From the NCBI RefSeq assembly GCF_000515215.1, contig NZ_KI911557.1:310001-374000 (forward strand): 64,000 bases of DNA. The letters run 5' to 3'. Within the stretch, counting starts at the first letter, position 1, and each line of letters begins with the position of its first letter. The translations under genes and the position numbers were made by a program. This document shows positions 1-8,832 of the stretch, one piece after another. Below the pieces are notes generated by a model. It searched no databases, was not told the origin of the DNA, and saw only the letters and a program-made list of their open reading frames with translations. Source of the stretch: Methylomonas sp. 11b (GTDB lineage Bacteria; Pseudomonadota; Gammaproteobacteria; Methylococcales; Methylomonadaceae).

Positions 1-479
1 CGCTTGCAGACCACGTATTACCCGAGGCAGACAGTGTTTATTTGCCCGGCGGTTACCCGGAACTACATCTCCAAACATTGGCCGACAATGTCGCCATGAA
101 ACAAGCCTTGCAGCAACATCATCAAGCCAGTAAACCGATTTACGCCGAATGCGGCGGTTTTTTATATTTGCTGGAACGTTTGGCCGATAAACACGGCAAT
201 GCGGCAGCGATGGCAGGATTACTACCCGGTAGCGTGCAGATGCAAAAACGGCTGGTCAATCTTGGCATGCACAGCGTGCAGTTGGAACAAGGTGAAATTC
301 GCGGGCATAGCTTTCATCACTCGCAACTGGAAACCACACTGCAACCGTTCACCGAATCGAAGCCGCAACGCAATCGTAGTCGCAGCGAAAACTTTTACCG
401 GGTGGGTTCGCTGCAAGGGTCTTATCTGCATAACTATTTCCCATTCAATCCGCAGGTTGCGGCTGGATTTTTTCTATGA
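1..479 (+). CDS. cobB: Cobyrinate a,c-diamide synthase, 3' end (partial)
   Basis: C-terminal part of CobB/CbiA, which uses ATP and glutamine to amidate the a and c carboxylates of cobyrinate. The frame is open from base 3, so the gene starts upstream of the window. The remaining glutamine amidotransferase-like domain shows a PGGYPE loop, the nucleophile Cys in AECGGFLYL and the conserved His in GSYLHNYF close to the C-terminus. The stop overlaps the cobM start as ATGA, as expected for translational coupling in the cobalamin operon that follows. Family assignment is firm; the CobB/CbiA choice depends on the pathway, which here looks cobalt-early. Confidence 0.9.
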   Translation, partial: LADHVLPEADSVYLPGGYPELHLQTLADNVAMKQALQQHHQASKPIYAECGGFLYLLERLADKHGNAAAMAGLLPGSVQMQKRLVNLGMHSVQLEQGEIRGHSFHHSQLETTLQPFTESKPQRNRSRSENFYRVGSLQGSYLHNYFPFNPQVAAGFFL

Positions 480-1294
480 GCGCTCACTCTATTCAGCCTA
501 ATCAGCAGAAGGTCTGGTTTGTCGGCGCAGGTCCGGGTGACCCCGATCTAATCACCGTCAAAGGCCGCGACTTAATCGCCAAGGCTGACGCCATTTTGTT
601 CGCCGGTTCGCTGGTACAAGCCGCCGCGACGCAATGGGCACCAAGCGCTTGCTTGATCAAAGATTCCAAAGACATGACTTTGGAGCAGATTACCAACTGG
701 CTGACCGAACAAGCCGGTCCGGGCAAAACCGTCATTCGCCTGCAAACCGGCGACCCTGGCTTGTACGGTGCATTGATTGAAATGGTGCAACCACTGGATG
801 CGGCCAACATTGCCGTCGAAGTAGTGCCGGGCGTCTCGTCGGCGTTTGCCGCGATGGCTTGTGCAGTCGAAAGCCTGACCTTGCCCGAAGTCACGCAGAC
901 CGTGATTTTAACCCGTGTTGAAGGCCGCACACCGATGCCGGACGGTGAATCATTGCAAGAATTGGCCAGCCATCACACCACGCTGTGCCTGTTTTTATCG
1001 ATCACCTTGCTGCCCACGATCGAACGCGAGTTAAAAGACGCAGGTTGGTCGGATGATGCACCGGCATTGGTGGTCCACAAAGCCAGCTGGCCGGGTGAAC
1101 AACAGATTATTCGCGGCACCCTGGCTGATATTCGCGAACGCTGCCGGGCCGCCAAAATCAACAGTCAGGCCATGATCGTCATCAGCCCCACCTTGGGCGC
1201 GCGGCACTGGCCATCGTTAAAAAAATCCAAACTTTATGATGCCGGTTTTACCCATCGTTTTCGCCGCGCCGAGCGGCCTCAATCTAAGGAATAA
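476..1294 (+). CDS. cobM: Precorrin-4 / cobalt-precorrin-4 C11-methyltransferase
   Basis: SAM-dependent methyltransferase that methylates C11 of the corrin ring (CobM/CbiF), 272 residues, a normal length. The tetrapyrrole methylase fold is visible from the N-terminal VGAGPGDPDLITVKG loop, followed by the FAGSLV segment typical of CobM, the RLQTGDPGLYGA loop around residue 85 and VVPGVSSAFAA. The start is fixed by the ATGA overlap with the upstream amidotransferase. The next gene begins 2 bp after the stop. It belongs to the corrin-ring part of the operon together with cobH, cbiD, cobL, cobI, cbiG and cobJ. Confidence 0.93.
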   Translation: MSAHSIQPNQQKVWFVGAGPGDPDLITVKGRDLIAKADAILFAGSLVQAAATQWAPSACLIKDSKDMTLEQITNWLTEQAGPGKTVIRLQTGDPGLYGALIEMVQPLDAANIAVEVVPGVSSAFAAMACAVESLTLPEVTQTVILTRVEGRTPMPDGESLQELASHHTTLCLFLSITLLPTIERELKDAGWSDDAPALVVHKASWPGEQQIIRGTLADIRERCRAAKINSQAMIVISPTLGARHWPSLKKSKLYDAGFTHRFRRAERPQSKE

Positions 1295-1296
1295 GT

Positions 1297-2118
1297 ATGA
1301 CAACCACCGTTCTCTTGGTCGGCCACGGATCGCGCAATCAGGCCGGCAACGATGAAATTCGCGAATTTCAACAACAATGGCAGGCGCAACACCCCGACTG
1401 GCGCATTGAGTTGTGCTATATCGAACTCGCCGAGGTGCTGTTGGAAGAAGGATTGAGCCGCGCCGCGCAAGGATCTAGCCGCGTGATAATCGTACCGCTG
1501 ATCATCAGCGCCGCCGGGCATGTGAAGATGGAGATTCCCGAGCACATCGAGGAAGCCCGCGAAAATTTTCCGGCGGTCGAATTCATCTACGCGCCGCATT
1601 TGGGCAGCAACGAAACATTACTGGCCATTCTGCAAAAACAGCTCAAAACGGCACTCAAATCTCTGGCGATGCCGGATCCAAAAACCACCGGTGTGATCAT
1701 ATTAGGCCGCGGCTCCTCCGACAAAGTCGCCAACGGGGAATTGGCAAAATTAGCGCGTTGGCTGTTTGAAGCTACCGAGCATGAACTCGTCGACATTGCC
1801 TTCACCGGTATTACCCATCCGCGTTTGGAAACCGCTGTGCAACGTCAAGTACGACTGGGCATGACGCAGATTGCGATTTTGCCCTATTACCTGTTTACCG
1901 GCTTGCTGATCGAGCGCATCGGCAAACAAATCGAACGCTTGCAAAGCCAATATCCGCAGATTGTCTTCGGTGCCGGTACGTATTTTGGTTTTGATCCGGC
2001 CATTTTTAAATTGCTTGATCAACGGGTTACCGAAGCCTGGGACCCGATCGCGCCGAAAATGCTGGAATGCGACGGCTGTCAGTATCGCGAGCAAGCCGAA
2101 CATCACCACCATCATTAG
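1297..2118 (+). CDS. cbiX: Sirohydrochlorin cobaltochelatase CbiX (long form)
   Basis: Inserts Co2+ into sirohydrochlorin, the committing step of the early-cobalt route. The 273 residues contain two CbiX-type halves: VLLVGHGSRNQAGNDE with the chelatase His at the N-terminus, and a second half around ILGRGSSDK. The C-terminus carries MLECDGC, which fits the MxxCxxC iron-sulphur motif known from long CbiX proteins, and ends in five consecutive His codons (EHHHHH) just before the stop. The His tail is genomic and probably binds or stores metal. The gene lies 2 bp after cobM. A chelatase for sirohaem iron is less likely given the neighbours. Confidence 0.9.
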   Translation: MTTTVLLVGHGSRNQAGNDEIREFQQQWQAQHPDWRIELCYIELAEVLLEEGLSRAAQGSSRVIIVPLIISAAGHVKMEIPEHIEEARENFPAVEFIYAPHLGSNETLLAILQKQLKTALKSLAMPDPKTTGVIILGRGSSDKVANGELAKLARWLFEATEHELVDIAFTGITHPRLETAVQRQVRLGMTQIAILPYYLFTGLLIERIGKQIERLQSQYPQIVFGAGTYFGFDPAIFKLLDQRVTEAWDPIAPKMLECDGCQYREQAEHHHHH

Positions 2119-2125
2119 AGTAGCC

Positions 2126-2794
2126 ATGAGCCACAACATTCAAACCGAACAACTGACCCAGGCTGGGCAACAAATCGAACACGATTCCTTTGCCATCGTC
2201 GACCGCGAAGTCGGCGAGCACCATTATTCCCACGGCCAATGGCAAGTGGTGCGTCGCATGATCCACGCCACTGCGGATTTTGAGTTTAATGGCCTGACCG
2301 AGTTTTCCGCGCATGCAGTCGAAGATGGTATTCAAGCCATTTTAAATGGTGCGCCGATCGTTGCCGACGTGGAAATGATTTGCGTCGGCTTATCGCAGCC
2401 GCGCCTAGCGCATTTTGGCATCAGCGCCCGCCAGTTCATCGCCGATGCGGATGTCATAGCCGCCGCCAAACAGGTCAACAGCACCCGCGCGGTACAAGCC
2501 ATGCGTAAAGCGCAACGCCTGGGTTTAATCGCCGGCGGTATCGTCTCAGTTGGCAACGCACCGACCGCGTTGTTGGAAGTGTTGCGGATGATCAAAGAAG
2601 AAGGCGTCAAGCCGGCACTGATCGTCGGGATGCCAGTCGGTTTTGTCTCTGCAGCGGAATCCAAGGATTTACTCGCCGAATTAGCCGATGTGCCATGGAT
2701 CATCACCCGTGGACGTAAGGGCGGCTCGACCTTGGTCGTCGCGGCGATTCATGCCTTGTTGAGCTTGACGGAAACCCGGCAGAAAAACGGCTGA
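2126..2794 (+). CDS. cobH: Precorrin-8X / cobalt-precorrin-8 methylmutase
   Basis: Moves the methyl group from C11 to C12 to form (cobalt-)hydrogenobyrinate. About 222 residues from the ATG at 2126, which is 7 bp after the cbiX stop; a longer in-frame reading would run back through cbiX and is not credible. Family blocks are clear: SFAIVDREVG near the N-terminus, RRMIHATADFEF with the catalytic His region, GAPIVADVEMICVGL, NAPTALLEVL and the C-terminal GRKGGSTLVVAAIHALL. cbiD begins 4 bp downstream. Confidence 0.93.
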   Translation: MSHNIQTEQLTQAGQQIEHDSFAIVDREVGEHHYSHGQWQVVRRMIHATADFEFNGLTEFSAHAVEDGIQAILNGAPIVADVEMICVGLSQPRLAHFGISARQFIADADVIAAAKQVNSTRAVQAMRKAQRLGLIAGGIVSVGNAPTALLEVLRMIKEEGVKPALIVGMPVGFVSAAESKDLLAELADVPWIITRGRKGGSTLVVAAIHALLSLTETRQKNG

Positions 2795-2798
2795 TAGC

Positions 2799-3902
2799 AT
2801 GGCAATGCCGGAACGCAAACCCAAAGGTACCCGCAAGGGTTACACCACCGGCGCCTGTTCGGCGGCAGCGGCACGGGCGGCAGTGCAGGGTTTGCTGAAT
2901 GGGCACGTGCCGGACACTATCGACTGCGTGCTGCCCAATGGGCAAGACGTGGCATTCAAAGTCGAAGAAAGCTTCGTACAGAACGACCGAGCACATGCTG
3001 TCATCGAAAAAGACGCCGGCGACGATCCGGACTGCACCCATCGCGCTCGGCTGACGGCGGATGTGATGTGGATAGAACAACCGAATACTATCGTATTGCA
3101 AGGCGGCGCGGGCATAGGCCTGATCACTCGGCCCGGTTTGGGGCTGGCGGTCGGCGGTCCGGCCATCAATCCGGTTCCGCGTAAAAATATCGAGGATAAC
3201 ATCCGTCTGATCGCCGCCGAAGCGCTAAAAACCCGAGGCCTACAGGTAACGATCTCGGTGCCGGGCGGCGAAGAGATGGCGAAAAAAACCCTGAATTATC
3301 GTTTGGGCATTATCGGCGGTATTTCGATTCTAGGTACGACCGGAATCGTGCATCCGTATTCCACGGCGGCGTTTCGGGCTAGCGTGGTGCAAGGCGTGGA
3401 AGTTGCGGCCAATCAGGGGCAGGCTAGCGTGGTGCTGACCACCGGCGGCCGCACCGAGAAATTCGTGATGCGCGAATTGCCCGACCTGGATGAAAGCTGT
3501 TTCGTGCAAATGGGTGACTTTCTGACACCAGCACTGGACACCGCCGCTCGTTGCGGCATTCAAAACATCATCATTGGCGGTATGGTCGGCAAGCTGACCA
3601 AAATGGCTCAGGGTGAAACCATTACGCATGCCGGTCGCGCCCCAGTCGATGTGGAACTGGTGGCCGACATTGCCCGCAGCATCGGAGCGCCGGACGATGT
3701 ATGCGACGCCATCGCCGCCCAGGAAACCGCTCGTTACGCCTCCGAATGCATGGCCGAGCTGGGATTGGAATACGAATTTCATGTCGAACTGGCTAACCGA
3801 GTCATCGCCACCTTGGAAAACCGTTATCCCGGCGGTTTTCACATCAGTGTTCTGGTGTGCGATTTCGATGGCAACAAACTGGCCGAAGCCGGAAGGAATT
3901 GA
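2799..3902 (+). CDS. cbiD: Cobalt-precorrin-5B C1-methyltransferase
   Basis: CbiD methylates C1 of cobalt-precorrin-5B after ring contraction and is diagnostic of the anaerobic, cobalt-early pathway. 367 residues, full length. The N-terminal KGYTTGACSAAAARAA signature is intact, followed by AGIGLITRPGLGL, NPVPRKNIEDNI, the central GGISILGTTGIVHPYS block and GMVGKLTKMAQGE. It sits tightly between cobH and cobL (2 bp before the cobL start). Its presence with cbiX and cbiG argues that cob-style names used for neighbours reflect family naming rather than an oxygen-dependent route. Confidence 0.94.
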   Translation: MAMPERKPKGTRKGYTTGACSAAAARAAVQGLLNGHVPDTIDCVLPNGQDVAFKVEESFVQNDRAHAVIEKDAGDDPDCTHRARLTADVMWIEQPNTIVLQGGAGIGLITRPGLGLAVGGPAINPVPRKNIEDNIRLIAAEALKTRGLQVTISVPGGEEMAKKTLNYRLGIIGGISILGTTGIVHPYSTAAFRASVVQGVEVAANQGQASVVLTTGGRTEKFVMRELPDLDESCFVQMGDFLTPALDTAARCGIQNIIIGGMVGKLTKMAQGETITHAGRAPVDVELVADIARSIGAPDDVCDAIAAQETARYASECMAELGLEYEFHVELANRVIATLENRYPGGFHISVLVCDFDGNKLAEAGRN

Positions 3903-3904
3903 TC

Positions 3905-5212
3905 ATGCAAGCGATGTGCAGTTTTATCGGCGTACTAGACAACGGCGTCGCCAGCCTGAGCCAGGAGGCCTTGCAGGCATTGCGCGAAGCAAAGCATGTC
4001 ATCGCCGGCAGCCGTCTGCTGGCAACGCTGGCTAAAGACATTACTCAGGCCAGACACTACGACTTAACCGGGCAACTCAAACAAGTGCCGGACTGGATCA
4101 ATGTCGCGTTGGCGCAAAATGAAGCAGTAGCTGTACTAGCGACTGGTGATCCCTTGTGCCACGGCATCGCCGGTTTCCTGGCCGGCAAGCTGGAGTCCAG
4201 AAGGGTACGCATCTTGCCCAATCTAAGTACGATACAACTAGCCTTTGCCGAGTTGAAATTATCTTGGCAAACCGCCGCTATCGTTTCGATCCACAGCAAG
4301 GATGCCGGTGAATGGCTGGGCGGGGCCACGCCGGAGCATGGCTTGTACGAATTAGCTCAGCGCTGCCGCCAACACGATTTGCTGGCGATATTGACCAGCC
4401 CGGACAACACCCCAGCACGTATCGCCCGCTTATTGCAAATCGAAGGCTTGGCCGATGCGTTCGAAATGGCGATTGCTGAAGCTCTAAAGCAGCCGCAACA
4501 GCGAATCAACGCCTGGCTGAGTATCGCGGAGGTCGCTCAAAGCCGTTATCTCGATCCCAACGTCGTCATTCTAAAACGCAAAACGGCTTTGTCCGCACCG
4601 GTATTGTTTGGCGTCAGCGACGACAGCTTTCAGCAGCGCAAGCCGGAAAAAGGCCTGATCACTAAACGCGAAGTGCGTGCGGTATCGTTGGCGAGGATGC
4701 AATTGGCGCGTCGAAGTATTGTCTGGGACATCGGCGCCGGCTCCGGATCGGTGGGTTTGGAGGCGGCGCGGCTATGTTCGGAGGGTCATGTCTTTGCCAT
4801 CGAAAAAAACGCCGATGACATGGCTAATGTTGAACAGAATCAGGCTGCCTGGGGTATCAGCAATTACAGCTTAGTGCATGGCAAGGCGCCGCAATTTCTC
4901 GACACCTGGCCCGATCCGGATGCAGTATTCATCGGCGGTTCCGGTGGCGAATTGGCGGAATTGATAGCCTTGTGTTTAGGGCGTTTGCGCCCGGCGGGTT
5001 GGCTGGTGATGAACTTCGTCACGCTGGAAAACCTGTCCACCGCCGTCGATACCCTGAAACAACTCGGCGCAGACTGGGACGTCTGTCAGATTCAAGCCTC
5101 GCGTAGTAGCCCGATTCTCAATATGCATCGCATGCAGGCCGAAAATCCAGTGTGGATCGTATCTGCCACCCATTCTTTACAGCCCATATTATTCGGTCAC
5201 GATGAACACTAA
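3905..5212 (+). CDS. cobL: CbiE-CbiT fusion: precorrin-6Y C5,15-methyltransferase (decarboxylating)
   Basis: Bifunctional enzyme that methylates C5 and C15 and removes the acetate carboxyl at C12. 435 residues from the ATG at 3905. Residues 1-210 are the CbiE tetrapyrrole methylase half (CSFIGVLDNG, VLATGDPLCHGIAGFL, SIHSKD). Residues 235-400 are the CbiT half, a Rossmann methyltransferase with motif I in WDIGAGSGSVGLEAARL and the substrate loop FIGGSGGEL. The 3' end overlaps cobI by 11 bp. An upstream in-frame extension into cbiD was rejected because the family N-terminus begins at MQAMCSFIG. Confidence 0.93.
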   Translation: MQAMCSFIGVLDNGVASLSQEALQALREAKHVIAGSRLLATLAKDITQARHYDLTGQLKQVPDWINVALAQNEAVAVLATGDPLCHGIAGFLAGKLESRRVRILPNLSTIQLAFAELKLSWQTAAIVSIHSKDAGEWLGGATPEHGLYELAQRCRQHDLLAILTSPDNTPARIARLLQIEGLADAFEMAIAEALKQPQQRINAWLSIAEVAQSRYLDPNVVILKRKTALSAPVLFGVSDDSFQQRKPEKGLITKREVRAVSLARMQLARRSIVWDIGAGSGSVGLEAARLCSEGHVFAIEKNADDMANVEQNQAAWGISNYSLVHGKAPQFLDTWPDPDAVFIGGSGGELAELIALCLGRLRPAGWLVMNFVTLENLSTAVDTLKQLGADWDVCQIQASRSSPILNMHRMQAENPVWIVSATHSLQPILFGHDEH

Positions 5213-5978
5213 ACTCGGCACACTCTACGGCGTCTCACTCGGCCCCGGCGACCCTGGCTTGATTACCCGCCGTGCCTGGGACTTACTATCGGGGTCCCGG
5301 CACTGGACCTATCCGGTACGCAAGAAAAATAGCGACAGTTATGCCTTGAATATAGCCTTGAGCGCCGGCCTGAAACTGCCTGTCGAACATAGCGAGCTGC
5401 ATTTTCCGATGACTCACGATGCCGAGATTCTGGCCCGTTACTGGCTGGCAGCAGCACAAACCGTGTTGGCACTATTACAACGCGGCGAGGATGTGTTGTT
5501 TCTGGTGGAGGGCGACGCCTCGACCTATTCCACTTTCGGCCATTTGCAACGCAGCGTGCGTGCTTTGCAAGCCGATGTCACCGTGGAAGTCGTGCCGGGG
5601 GTGTCGTCGTTTCATGCCGCTGCGGCGCGTAGTGGCGAACCGCTGGCTGATGTTGATGACACTATCGCCATCATCCCCGCCGGATACGGCATTGATCAGA
5701 TTGAACGCCTGCTCGAGGATTTCGACACCTTGGTGCTGCTTAAGGTCAAACCTTTGCTGGACGATGTAATCGATTTGCTGCGCCGCCGTGATTTGCTCGG
5801 TCAAGGCTGGTTTATCGAAAAAGCCGGGGCGCCGGAAGAACGCATGGTGCACGACATCGCCAGCCTCGAGGGGCAAAAGGTCAATTATCTGTCGTTACTT
5901 ATCATCAAAAACCCAGGCCGTCAGCGCAGCGAAATGCAGCGCGGTTGCCGCAAGAAAAAGGACTCAATCGATGAATGA
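5202..5978 (+). CDS. cobI: Precorrin-2 / cobalt-factor II C20-methyltransferase
   Basis: CobI/CbiL adds the C20 methyl group, the first methylation specific to cobalamin after sirohydrochlorin. 258 residues. N-terminal GTLYGVSLGPGDPGLITRRA loop, YPVRKKNSDSYA, VLFLVEGDASTYSTFGHL and the VVPGVSSFHAAAARSG loop match the family. The start lies inside the cobL 3' end and the stop overlaps the cbiG start by 8 bp, so translation is probably coupled throughout. The C-terminal tail is rich in Arg and Lys, which is not unusual for the family. Confidence 0.92.
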   Translation: MNTKLGTLYGVSLGPGDPGLITRRAWDLLSGSRHWTYPVRKKNSDSYALNIALSAGLKLPVEHSELHFPMTHDAEILARYWLAAAQTVLALLQRGEDVLFLVEGDASTYSTFGHLQRSVRALQADVTVEVVPGVSSFHAAAARSGEPLADVDDTIAIIPAGYGIDQIERLLEDFDTLVLLKVKPLLDDVIDLLRRRDLLGQGWFIEKAGAPEERMVHDIASLEGQKVNYLSLLIIKNPGRQRSEMQRGCRKKKDSIDE

Positions 5979-6708
5979 AGTGCGTGTCGCCCTGGTGGCG
6001 ATTACCAAACACGGCGCCGGGATTGCCACTCGCCTGGCACCACAACTCCCCGAAGCGGAGGTGGTGGTATCGGAGAAGCAATCCAAACATTTGGGTGATT
6101 TTGCCAATCCGCGTTGCGTGTATCAGGGGGCGTTGAGCGCGCAACTCGGCGAGTTGTTCGCATCCTACGACCAAATTATTTTTCTGGTGTCGCTCGGTGC
6201 GGTGGTACGGCTGATTGCGCCGCATCTTAAATCCAAGGATGTGGATCCCGGTGTGCTGGTGATCGACGATGCCGCCGAATTCGTGATCCCGGTGCTATCC
6301 GGCCATGTCGGCGGTGCCAATGCTTATGCCGAAAAGGTCGCCGCGTTGCTAAATGCCACGCCGGTACTGACCACCGCATCGGACGTGGGCAAAACCATTC
6401 CGGTGGATATCTTGGGCCGTGAACTGGGCTGGCAAGTGGAAGCCCCTAAGGTCAACATCACGCGTGTGTCGGCGGACGTGGTCAATCAACTGCCGATTGC
6501 CTTCGTGCAGGAAGCCGGCAGCTCAAATTGGTGGACGCGGCCATCGCCGTTACCGGCCAATATTCATCTGTTCCAGCGTTTCGAGGACGTTGATACCGAA
6601 CAATACCGGTCGGTTTTATGGGTTACACACCGGGCCATCGATCCGGCCGTTTGGCAACAACTGGCTGAGCGATTGGTGGTGTATAGGCCGCCCACCGATC
6701 AAGCGTAA
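5971..6708 (+). CDS. cbiG: Cobalt-precorrin-5A hydrolase, N-terminal and central part
   Basis: CbiG opens the delta-lactone of cobalt-precorrin-5A and releases acetaldehyde during ring contraction. 245 residues from the ATG at 5971. The signature blocks SLGAVVRLIAPHLKSKDVDPGV, DDAAEFVIPVLSGHVGGANA and TTASDVGKTIPVDILG are present. The C-terminal CobE-like domain found in one-piece CbiG proteins is missing here but is encoded by the next gene, so CbiG is split in two. It supports the early-cobalt pathway together with cbiX and cbiD. Confidence 0.9.
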   Translation: MNEVRVALVAITKHGAGIATRLAPQLPEAEVVVSEKQSKHLGDFANPRCVYQGALSAQLGELFASYDQIIFLVSLGAVVRLIAPHLKSKDVDPGVLVIDDAAEFVIPVLSGHVGGANAYAEKVAALLNATPVLTTASDVGKTIPVDILGRELGWQVEAPKVNITRVSADVVNQLPIAFVQEAGSSNWWTRPSPLPANIHLFQRFEDVDTEQYRSVLWVTHRAIDPAVWQQLAERLVVYRPPTDQA

Positions 6709-6712
6709 GTGT

Positions 6713-7105
6713 ATGAAAGTCATGATTGGCATGGGTTGCGACCGCAATGCCAGCCTGGATACCTTGCGGCAAGCCTTGGCCCAGGCCTTGTGGCGTTGCG
6801 GGCTCGATGTATCTACGGTAGCCGGCTTGGCCAGCATCGACAAAAAAAACGACGAAGCGGCCCTGTTACAACTGGCCCAACTACACCGTTGGCCGTTGTT
6901 TTTTTACCCGGCAGAAGTCTTGGCTGCCATTCCGGTACCGAATCCATCCGAGGTGGTCATGAAATACATGGGTACACCGGCGGTGGCGGAAGCGGCCGCT
7001 TTGAGAGCGGCCAATGCCGAATTGTCGGATTTACTGGTAGAGAAACATAAATATTGCGGCACGGACGGCAAGAACGCCACCGTTTCGATAGCGAGAATCA
7101 AATGA
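6713..7105 (+). CDS. cobE: CobE / CbiG C-terminal domain protein
   Basis: 130-residue CobE-like protein corresponding to the C-terminal domain of full-length CbiG. MIGMGCDRNASLDTLRQAL at the N-terminus, GLASIDKKNDEAALLQLA, FYPAEVLAAIPVPNPSE, GTPAVAEAAAL and a C-terminal YCGTDGKNATVSIARI are characteristic. The ATG at 6713 lies 4 bp after cbiG and the stop overlaps cobJ as ATGA. The protein probably works with CbiG in lactone opening; the exact catalytic role of stand-alone CobE is not well defined. Confidence 0.88.
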   Translation: MKVMIGMGCDRNASLDTLRQALAQALWRCGLDVSTVAGLASIDKKNDEAALLQLAQLHRWPLFFYPAEVLAAIPVPNPSEVVMKYMGTPAVAEAAALRAANAELSDLLVEKHKYCGTDGKNATVSIARIK

Positions 7106-8463
7106 AAAAAACAGGCAAAATTTTACTGGTGGGTATCGGCCCCGGCGCGCATGAGCACATGACTGCCCGCGCTCGCCAAGCGATTGCGGAAGCGGACGTG
7201 GTGATTGGTTACAGCACCTACATCAAACTGGTGCAAGACTTGCTCGATGGCAAGGAAGTCATCAAAAAAGGTATGACCGAAGAACTCGATCGCAGTATCG
7301 AAGCGTATGAACATGCCAAGCAGGGCAAAATCGTCGCTATGGTGTCGTCCGGCGATATCGGTGTTTACGGCATGGCCGGGCCTACTTACGAACTGCTGCT
7401 GGACAGTGGTTGGACGCCGGATGATCCAATTCAGGTGGAAGTGGTCCCCGGTAGTACCGCGTTGTCGAGTTGCGCATCCCTGGTCGGAGCGCCGCTGACC
7501 CATGATTTTTGTTCGATCTCGCTGTCCGACTTGTTGACGCCTTGGCCGGTGATCGCCCGCCGCCTGGAAAGCGCGGCGCGCGGGGATTTCGTGGTAGCTT
7601 TGTATAACCCGAAAAGCGGTCGCCGCACGCAGCATATCGTCGAAGCGCAAACTATATTGCTGCGTCATCGGAGCCCGGACACGCCGGTTGCGATCGTTAA
7701 ATCCGGTTATCGTGCTCGGCAACACATTCAGCTGGTTCGCTTGGAGGAGATGGCCGATTGCGATATTGGTATGTTGACCACGGTCTTGGTTGGCAACAGC
7801 AGCACCTTCGTCCGTGCAGGGTTGATGGTGACGCCACGCGGCTATGCCAACAAATATGACGCCATGACCGGCGAAACCCGAGCAGGCGAACAGGCGGGGC
7901 GTTCGCTGAGCATGGGCCTGGAGGGCTGGAAAGCTTGTGTGCGGCAATATTTGCGCGACACACCCAAGGCGACTCTGCTACAGGCGGCGGAATACTTCGC
8001 CCAGCCGTTGTCGGAGATACTCGATGCTGTCAGTCAAGCCACACCTGACGATCCTGCCGGCATCTTCAGCGCGCAACGGGCAATCCCGGACAGCCATGAT
8101 CGTTTGCTGGAATCATTCCAGACTTGGGGCAAATTACGCGCCGTGGTGCGCAGCGAAGCGGGTGCCGTGGCGGAATTGTTGATTAACGCCGCTGATTTGC
8201 AAAGCAAAAACGGCTGGGTGAGTATCGTCAACGACGCCTTTCATTTGCACATCGACTGGCGCAAAACGCAGCAGATTTGGTTTGTCAGCCGTGATGATCA
8301 AGCCTATGGCATTCAGGTACTCGATCAACACGGCGACGCCTTATTCAACTTATGGTTAGTCGCTGACGAAGCAGGCTTCGACAGCACAGCCCTACAACAT
8401 TACCGCGATGACCGAGCGCAATTTAGCGCCCCAACTGTTCTGGAACCTACCCACCATGACTGA
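7102..8463 (+). CDS. cobJ: Precorrin-3B C17-methyltransferase fused to a HemS/ChuX-like domain
   Basis: 453 residues from the ATG at 7102, about 200 longer than a plain CobJ/CbiH. Residues 1-250 are the C17-methyltransferase and ring-contraction enzyme: LLVGIGPGAHEHMTARA, VSSGDIGVYGMAG, VVPGSTALSSCASLVGAPL, DFCSISLSDLLTPW and ALYNPKSGRR. From about residue 265 there is a second domain with EGWKACVRQYL, LLQAAEYF, WGKLRAVVRSEAGAVAEL, FHLHIDWRKTQQIWFV and GDALFNLWL, which looks like one repeat of the HutX/ChuX/HemS haem-utilisation fold. CbiH proteins with other C-terminal extensions are known; this pairing is unusual to me. The ferredoxin gene overlaps the 3' end by 8 bp. Confidence 0.88.
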   Translation: MKKTGKILLVGIGPGAHEHMTARARQAIAEADVVIGYSTYIKLVQDLLDGKEVIKKGMTEELDRSIEAYEHAKQGKIVAMVSSGDIGVYGMAGPTYELLLDSGWTPDDPIQVEVVPGSTALSSCASLVGAPLTHDFCSISLSDLLTPWPVIARRLESAARGDFVVALYNPKSGRRTQHIVEAQTILLRHRSPDTPVAIVKSGYRARQHIQLVRLEEMADCDIGMLTTVLVGNSSTFVRAGLMVTPRGYANKYDAMTGETRAGEQAGRSLSMGLEGWKACVRQYLRDTPKATLLQAAEYFAQPLSEILDAVSQATPDDPAGIFSAQRAIPDSHDRLLESFQTWGKLRAVVRSEAGAVAELLINAADLQSKNGWVSIVNDAFHLHIDWRKTQQIWFVSRDDQAYGIQVLDQHGDALFNLWLVADEAGFDSTALQHYRDDRAQFSAPTVLEPTHHD

Positions 8464-8815
8464 TAACACGACACCTATGCCAGAAAAACCCAAAATGGGT
8501 GACTACAAACGCCACTTGCTGGTGTGTACCGGTCCTCGCTGCACCGAAAATGGCCAAGCGCAGGCCTTATTCGAAACCCTGGGCGAGAAGTTTAAAGCAG
8601 CCGGTATCGACAAAGGCGAACTCAGGGTTAAGCGCACCCGCACCCACTGTTTTGCCACCTGCAAATCCGGCCCCATCCTATGCGTGCAACCCGACGGTAT
8701 CTGGTATTACAACGTCAATGAAACCAATTTACAGCGCATCATTGATGAGCATTTGGTGGGCGGTCGACCTGTCGAAGAGCTGATTTATCATCAAAGTACT
8801 TGCACGGTTCCATAG
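8456..8815 (+). CDS. CbiW-like thioredoxin-fold [2Fe-2S] ferredoxin
   Basis: 119-residue (2Fe-2S) ferredoxin of the thioredoxin-like type, with four cysteines arranged as CTGPRC and, about 35 residues later, CFATC, as in the C-terminal domain of NuoE and in CbiW proteins of cobalamin operons. The preferred ATG at 8456 overlaps the end of cobJ; a second ATG six codons downstream is possible. Location as the last gene of the corrin block suggests electron supply to a corrin step, for example reduction of cobalt or of precorrin-6A, for which no separate reductase gene (cobK/cbiJ) is visible here. The role is inferred from position. Confidence 0.78.
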   Translation: MTDNTTPMPEKPKMGDYKRHLLVCTGPRCTENGQAQALFETLGEKFKAAGIDKGELRVKRTRTHCFATCKSGPILCVQPDGIWYYNVNETNLQRIIDEHLVGGRPVEELIYHQSTCTVP

Positions 8816-8832
8816 CAGTAAAACAAAGCGTT

